From Myxococcales bacterium (GTDB lineage Bacteria > Myxococcota > Myxococcia > Myxococcales > Anaeromyxobacteraceae): a stretch of DNA of 10,275 bases. The stretch covers positions 1 to 10,275 of the forward strand of contig JAJZTO010000063.1 of the NCBI GenBank assembly GCA_021848865.1, given 5' to 3'. The notes under the pieces were generated by a model. The model was not told where the DNA came from. It was given only the letters and a program-made list of their open reading frames with translations, and ran no database searches. Shown here one piece after another: positions 7,540-10,275 of this stretch (position 1 is the first letter of the stretch; every line of letters starts with the position of its first letter). Made by a program: the position numbers and the translations under genes.

Positions 7540-8853
7540 TTGCACGTCACGGTGGACATCGACGGGCTCGCGCCCGGCGGCGAGGGGGTCGCCACCGCGG
7601 AGGGCCGGACCCTCTTCGTGCCCTTCACGGCACCCGGCGACCGGGTCGAGGCCGAGGTGCCGGCCGGCGAGGGGCCGGCCCATGCCGGGCTGGTGCGGCT
7701 GGTCTCGCCCGGCCCGGCCCGGGTCGAGGCCCCCTGCCGCCACTTCGGGCCACCCGGGCCCGGCGGCGAGGGGGGCTGCGGCGGCTGCGAGTGGCTCCAC
7801 GTCGCCTACGGCGCGCAGCTCGCCGCCAAGGAGCGCGGCTTCTGGGCGCGCCTCCAGCGGCTCGGCGGGCTGGAGCCGGGGCGCTTCGAGGCCCGGCCCA
7901 TCCTGCCGTCGCCCGAGCCGCTCCGCTACCGCTCGCGCGCCAAGTTCCACTTCGACCGGCGCGCCGGCCGGCTGGTCTTCTTCCGCCGCCGCTCCCATGA
8001 GCCGGTCCTGCTCTCCGGCTGCCAGCTGCTGGAGCCGGAGCTGGACGGGCTCCGGGAGGCGGTCGGGCCCGCGCTCCAGGCCGCCCGGCTCGAGCCCCGC
8101 GAGGTGGCGCTGGAGTGGTCGGCCCACGAGTCCCGGGGCGCCGCGTGGCTGCAGCTCCCCGCGGTGACGCCCGCCGTCCGCGGGCGGGCCGCGGAGCTGC
8201 TCGCGGCCCTGCCGGCCCTCTCCGGGCTGGTGCTGTCGGCGGAAGGCGCGCCGCCGGCGGCGGTGGGGCAGCCGGTGCTGCGCCACCACCGCGTCCCCGG
8301 CGAGCCCGCCGCCGGGCTGCAGCGCTCGCGCCCCGACGTCTTCCGACAGGCCAACCGCGGGGCCAACGCCCTGCTGGTCCGGGTCGCGCTCGACCTGCTC
8401 GCGCCCGACGGCCTCGAGCTCCTGGAGCTGTTCTGCGGCGCCGGGAACTTCACCGGGCCGCTGGCGCGGCGGGCGGCGGGCGTGGCGGCGGTGGAGGGGC
8501 AGGGGCCGGCGCTGGAGCTGGCGCGCGCCGACCTGTCCGGCGCCGAGGGCGGGAGCACCGTCCGCTTCTTCGCCGGCGACGCGCTGAAGCTGGCGCTGGC
8601 CCTGGCGCGCGAGGGCCGGCGCTTCGACGCGGTGCTGCTCGACCCGCCCCGCGACGGCGCCCGCGGCATCGGCCCGGCCCTCCGGGAGCTCCGGGCGCCG
8701 CGGGCCGTCTACGTCTCCTGCGACCCGGCCACCCTGGCCCGGGATCTCCGGGCCTGCGCGGCCGCCGGCTACCGCGTCGCCGCGGTCCAGCCGGTGGACA
8801 TGTTCCCGCAGACGCACCACGTCGAGGGCGTGGCGCTGCTGGTGCGCGGGTAG
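7540..8853 (+). CDS. Class I SAM-dependent RNA m5U methyltransferase, TrmA/RlmC/RlmD family
   Basis: 437-aa enzyme that adds a methyl group to C5 of uridine in rRNA or tRNA. It has an N-terminal TRAM domain (3-40, VTVDIDGLAPGGEGVA), then [4Fe-4S] cysteines Cys66, Cys80, Cys83 (CGGC) and Cys161 (SGCQLLEPEL). The Rossmann methyltransferase part holds VFRQAN (267-272), the SAM motif ELFCGAGNFT (296-305), LLDPPRDGA (366-374), the catalytic nucleophile Cys394 in YVSCDPATLARDL, and MFPQTHHVEGV with base Glu429. All active-site parts are present and the length is typical. The gap between the first two cluster cysteines is 13 residues rather than the 5 of E. coli RlmD, because of a Gly/Pro insertion. 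The TTG start is supported by GGGAG at 7527-7531, 8 bases upstream, and by the TRAM domain starting right after it. Target (U747, U1939 or tRNA U54) cannot be decided here. Confidence 0.92.
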   Translation: MHVTVDIDGLAPGGEGVATAEGRTLFVPFTAPGDRVEAEVPAGEGPAHAGLVRLVSPGPARVEAPCRHFGPPGPGGEGGCGGCEWLHVAYGAQLAAKERGFWARLQRLGGLEPGRFEARPILPSPEPLRYRSRAKFHFDRRAGRLVFFRRRSHEPVLLSGCQLLEPELDGLREAVGPALQAARLEPREVALEWSAHESRGAAWLQLPAVTPAVRGRAAELLAALPALSGLVLSAEGAPPAAVGQPVLRHHRVPGEPAAGLQRSRPDVFRQANRGANALLVRVALDLLAPDGLELLELFCGAGNFTGPLARRAAGVAAVEGQGPALELARADLSGAEGGSTVRFFAGDALKLALALAREGRRFDAVLLDPPRDGARGIGPALRELRAPRAVYVSCDPATLARDLRACAAAGYRVAAVQPVDMFPQTHHVEGVALLVRG

Positions 8854-8867
8854 CCCCGCCGCGGGGC
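8853..8867. terminator. Short hairpin between convergent genes
   Basis: GCCCCG at 8853-8858 pairs with CGGGGC at 8862-8867 around a 3-base loop. It begins at the last base of the methyltransferase stop and lies within the 32-base gap before the end of the opposing M48 protease gene. Being symmetric, it could act on both transcripts, but neither side has a T-tract. Confidence 0.35.
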
Positions 8868-8885
8868 CGTGCGCGGCGCCGGACG

Positions 8886-10139
8886 TCAGGCCGCCGGCGC
8901 CGCCCGGCCCGCCGCCTCGATGGCCGCGAGCCGCTGCGGCAGGGTGGGGTGGGAGTGGCTCCAGGCGACCACCCAGGGGTGGGGCGCGAGGTTCGAGAGG
9001 TTCTGCTCTCCGAGCCGGGCCAGCGCCGAGGCCAGCGCCGGGCCGTCCCCGGTGACCTGCACCGCGTACCGGTCGGCCTGGACCTCGTGCCGCCGGGAGA
9101 TCCAGGCGCCGAGCGGCGAGAGGAAGAAGGTGAAGCTCGACCCGCAGAGGGCCGCCAGCGCCAGCAGGGCGTGGAACGAGGGCCCGGGGAAGCCGAAGGC
9201 CCGGAAGAGCGGCGGCCATTCGCCCAGCCGGGCCAGCACCCAGAGCCCGGCCAGCTGCGCGGCGAGCCCGAGGGCCAGCCCGCGCTGGACGTGGCGCGCC
9301 CGGTAGTGGCCGATCTCGTGGGCCAGGATGGCGACCGCCTCGCCGGGCGGCGTCCGGTCCACCAGGGTGTCGAAGAGCACGATGCGGGGCCGGACCAGCC
9401 CGGTGAAGAAGGCGTTGGCGTGCCCCGAGCGCTTCGAGGCGTCCATCACGTACAGCCCGCGGGTGCGGAAGCCGGTCCGCTGCGCCAGCGCCGTGAGCCG
9501 GTCGCGCAGCTCGCCGGCGGGGAGCGGGGCGTAGCGGTTGAAGAGCGGGGCGAGGAGCGCCGGCCAGGCCCAGACCAGCGCCAGCTGGAGCGCCGCCAGG
9601 AAGAGGAACAGCCAGAGCCACCAGGCGCCGCCGGCCCGCGCCCGGAAGGCGTGGGCGGCGTAGAGGAGCGGCAGGCCCAGGGCGGCGGCGAGCAGCAGCC
9701 CCTTGGCCCGGTCGCGCAGCCAGAGCGCCGGCGTGGTCCGGTTGAAGCCGAAGCGGGCCTCCAGGCCGAAGGTGGCGTAGAGCGAGAAGGGCAGCCCGGT
9801 GAGCGAGGTGATCGCCACCAGCGCCGCCAGGAAGGCGACGAAGCGGTGGGCGCCGGCGAGGCCGAGCGCGCCGAGCCGGGCGTCGAGCGCCGGCAGCACG
9901 CCGGAGAAGAGCAGCGCCAGCGTCACGGCGGCGTCCCACGCCGAGGAGGCGAGCGCCAGGCGCCCGCGGGCCATCGTGTAGGCGCGGCTCCGGACCGCGG
10001 CGGCCGGATCCACCCGCCCGGCCAGGGCCGGCGGCACCTCGGCGCCGTGGCGCGCCGCCTGGCGCAGGCCGAGCCCGAGGAGCGTCCAGGCCACGGCGTG
10101 CTGCAGGGCGAAGAGGAGGAGGAAGAGGGCGGCGATCAC
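8886..10139 (-). CDS. M48 family (Ste24/CAAX protease 1-like) integral membrane zinc metalloprotease
   Basis: 417-aa membrane protease of the Ste24 type. The N-terminal M48_N-like region (1-200) has hydrophobic helices near 1-24, 64-84, 99-120, 146-166 and 172-196; two more lie near 286-306 and 321-341, giving about seven as in Ste24. The zinc site is HEIGH (274-278) with third ligand Glu352 in RRHEVQADRYAV. Other Ste24 marks are DASKRSGHANAFFTGL (233-248), PRIVLFDTLVDRTP (251-264) and SHSHPTLPQRLAAI (394-407). In bacteria the substrates are mostly unknown; a role in membrane protein quality control is likely, and CAAX processing is not implied. The start is GTG at 10139: an in-frame stop lies 12 bases upstream, no upstream start exists, and the first membrane helix begins at residue 2. 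No clear Shine-Dalgarno is seen. It converges on the methyltransferase and is divergent from the partial gene at the window end. Confidence 0.93.
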   Translation of the reverse strand: MIAALFLLLFALQHAVAWTLLGLGLRQAARHGAEVPPALAGRVDPAAAVRSRAYTMARGRLALASSAWDAAVTLALLFSGVLPALDARLGALGLAGAHRFVAFLAALVAITSLTGLPFSLYATFGLEARFGFNRTTPALWLRDRAKGLLLAAALGLPLLYAAHAFRARAGGAWWLWLFLFLAALQLALVWAWPALLAPLFNRYAPLPAGELRDRLTALAQRTGFRTRGLYVMDASKRSGHANAFFTGLVRPRIVLFDTLVDRTPPGEAVAILAHEIGHYRARHVQRGLALGLAAQLAGLWVLARLGEWPPLFRAFGFPGPSFHALLALAALCGSSFTFFLSPLGAWISRRHEVQADRYAVQVTGDGPALASALARLGEQNLSNLAPHPWVVAWSHSHPTLPQRLAAIEAAGRAAPAA

Positions 10140-10166
10140 GACCGGCGGGATCTAAACGACCGTGCG

Positions 10167-10198
10167 CGAATCGGGATCAGTTAAAGGGACCCGATTCG
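10167..10198. repeat. 9-bp inverted repeat in divergent upstream region (possible operator or leader hairpin)
   Basis: CGAATCGGG at 10167-10175 and CCCGATTCG at 10190-10198 are perfect inverted copies around a 14-base, AT-richer centre (atcagttaaaggga). The repeat lies between the start of the minus-strand M48 gene (28 bases away) and a Shine-Dalgarno on the plus strand that directly follows it. It could be a dimeric regulator's operator shared by both genes, or a hairpin in the leader of the downstream gene next to its ribosome site. No -10/-35 pair stands out on either strand. Confidence 0.5.
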
Positions 10199-10209
10199 GA
10201 AGGAGAAAG

Positions 10210-10275
10210 TTGAAAGGGAAGGTCAACCCATCGATCGTGGCGGTTGCGAGACCAGTCACGGTCATGGAGGCGACC
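10210..10275 (+). CDS. Start of an unidentified gene, truncated by the window end
   Basis: A strong Shine-Dalgarno GGAAGGAG (10198-10205) stands 4 bases before a TTG at 10210, which opens a frame without stops to the window end (22 codons). The visible residues start MKGKVNPSIVAVARPV, with an in-frame ATG later at 10264 that lacks its own ribosome site. The product is not recognisable from so few residues. The case for a gene rests on the ribosome site, the divergent placement relative to the M48 gene, and the drop in GC content ahead of it. The alternative is that translation starts at 10264 and the region before it is untranslated leader. Confidence 0.45.
   Translation, partial: MKGKVNPSIVAVARPVTVMEAT

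Noticed and set aside
7165..9939. A minus-strand open frame of about 920 codons across the PilZ, methyltransferase and M48 genes
   Set aside because: Low-complexity Arg/Ala/Gly product with no recognisable motif, antisense or out of frame to three well-supported genes.

Overview
The window is very GC-rich (well above 70% by eye), densely packed, and uses GTG and TTG starts alongside ATG. Gene content and style suggest a myxobacterium of the Anaeromyxobacter type: a small stand-alone PilZ protein of the kind amplified in Myxococcota, a family-4 uracil-DNA glycosylase with a long N-terminal extension, and degradative acetoacetate genes. This assignment is an inference; no taxonomic marker gene is present.

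Layout. Bases 2-3551 hold four plus-strand genes that probably form one transcript: the C-terminal part of coaBC (coenzyme A synthesis, cut by the window edge), an iron-sulfur uracil-DNA glycosylase, an NfeD membrane serine protease, and its usual partner, a slipin/stomatin SPFH protein. A 157-base gap (3552-3708) carries only a weak candidate promoter. Bases 3709-7462 hold a second plus-strand run with 3-19 base gaps: acetyl-CoA acetyltransferase, both subunits of a 3-oxoacid CoA-transferase, a SAM hydrolase (SAM hydroxide adenosyltransferase, DUF62) and a PilZ-domain protein. After a 77-base gap with a hairpin comes a TrmA/RlmD-type RNA m5U methyltransferase (7540-8853). A Ste24-like M48 membrane metalloprotease (8886-10139, minus strand) converges on it across a short hairpin. 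The last ~136 bases are a less GC-rich divergent upstream region with a 9-bp inverted repeat and a strong Shine-Dalgarno in front of a TTG-started reading frame that runs off the window.

How the genes work together. The CoA-transferase moves CoA from succinyl-CoA to acetoacetate and the thiolase splits acetoacetyl-CoA into two acetyl-CoA, so the second cluster is a complete ketolysis (acetoacetate use) module apart from 3-hydroxybutyrate dehydrogenase. NfeD and slipin form a membrane proteolysis/scaffold pair. The SAM hydrolase and PilZ genes are positional passengers with no obvious metabolic link to ketolysis. The methyltransferase and the M48 protease look like housekeeping genes.

I found no defence system, mobile element, CRISPR array, tRNA or rRNA, and nothing that amounts to an undescribed system. 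The most useful leads are the divergent intergenic inverted repeat with the partial gene beside it, the glycine/proline insertion in the Fe-S loop of the methyltransferase, and the tight coupling of SAM-hydrolase and PilZ genes to the ketolysis genes.
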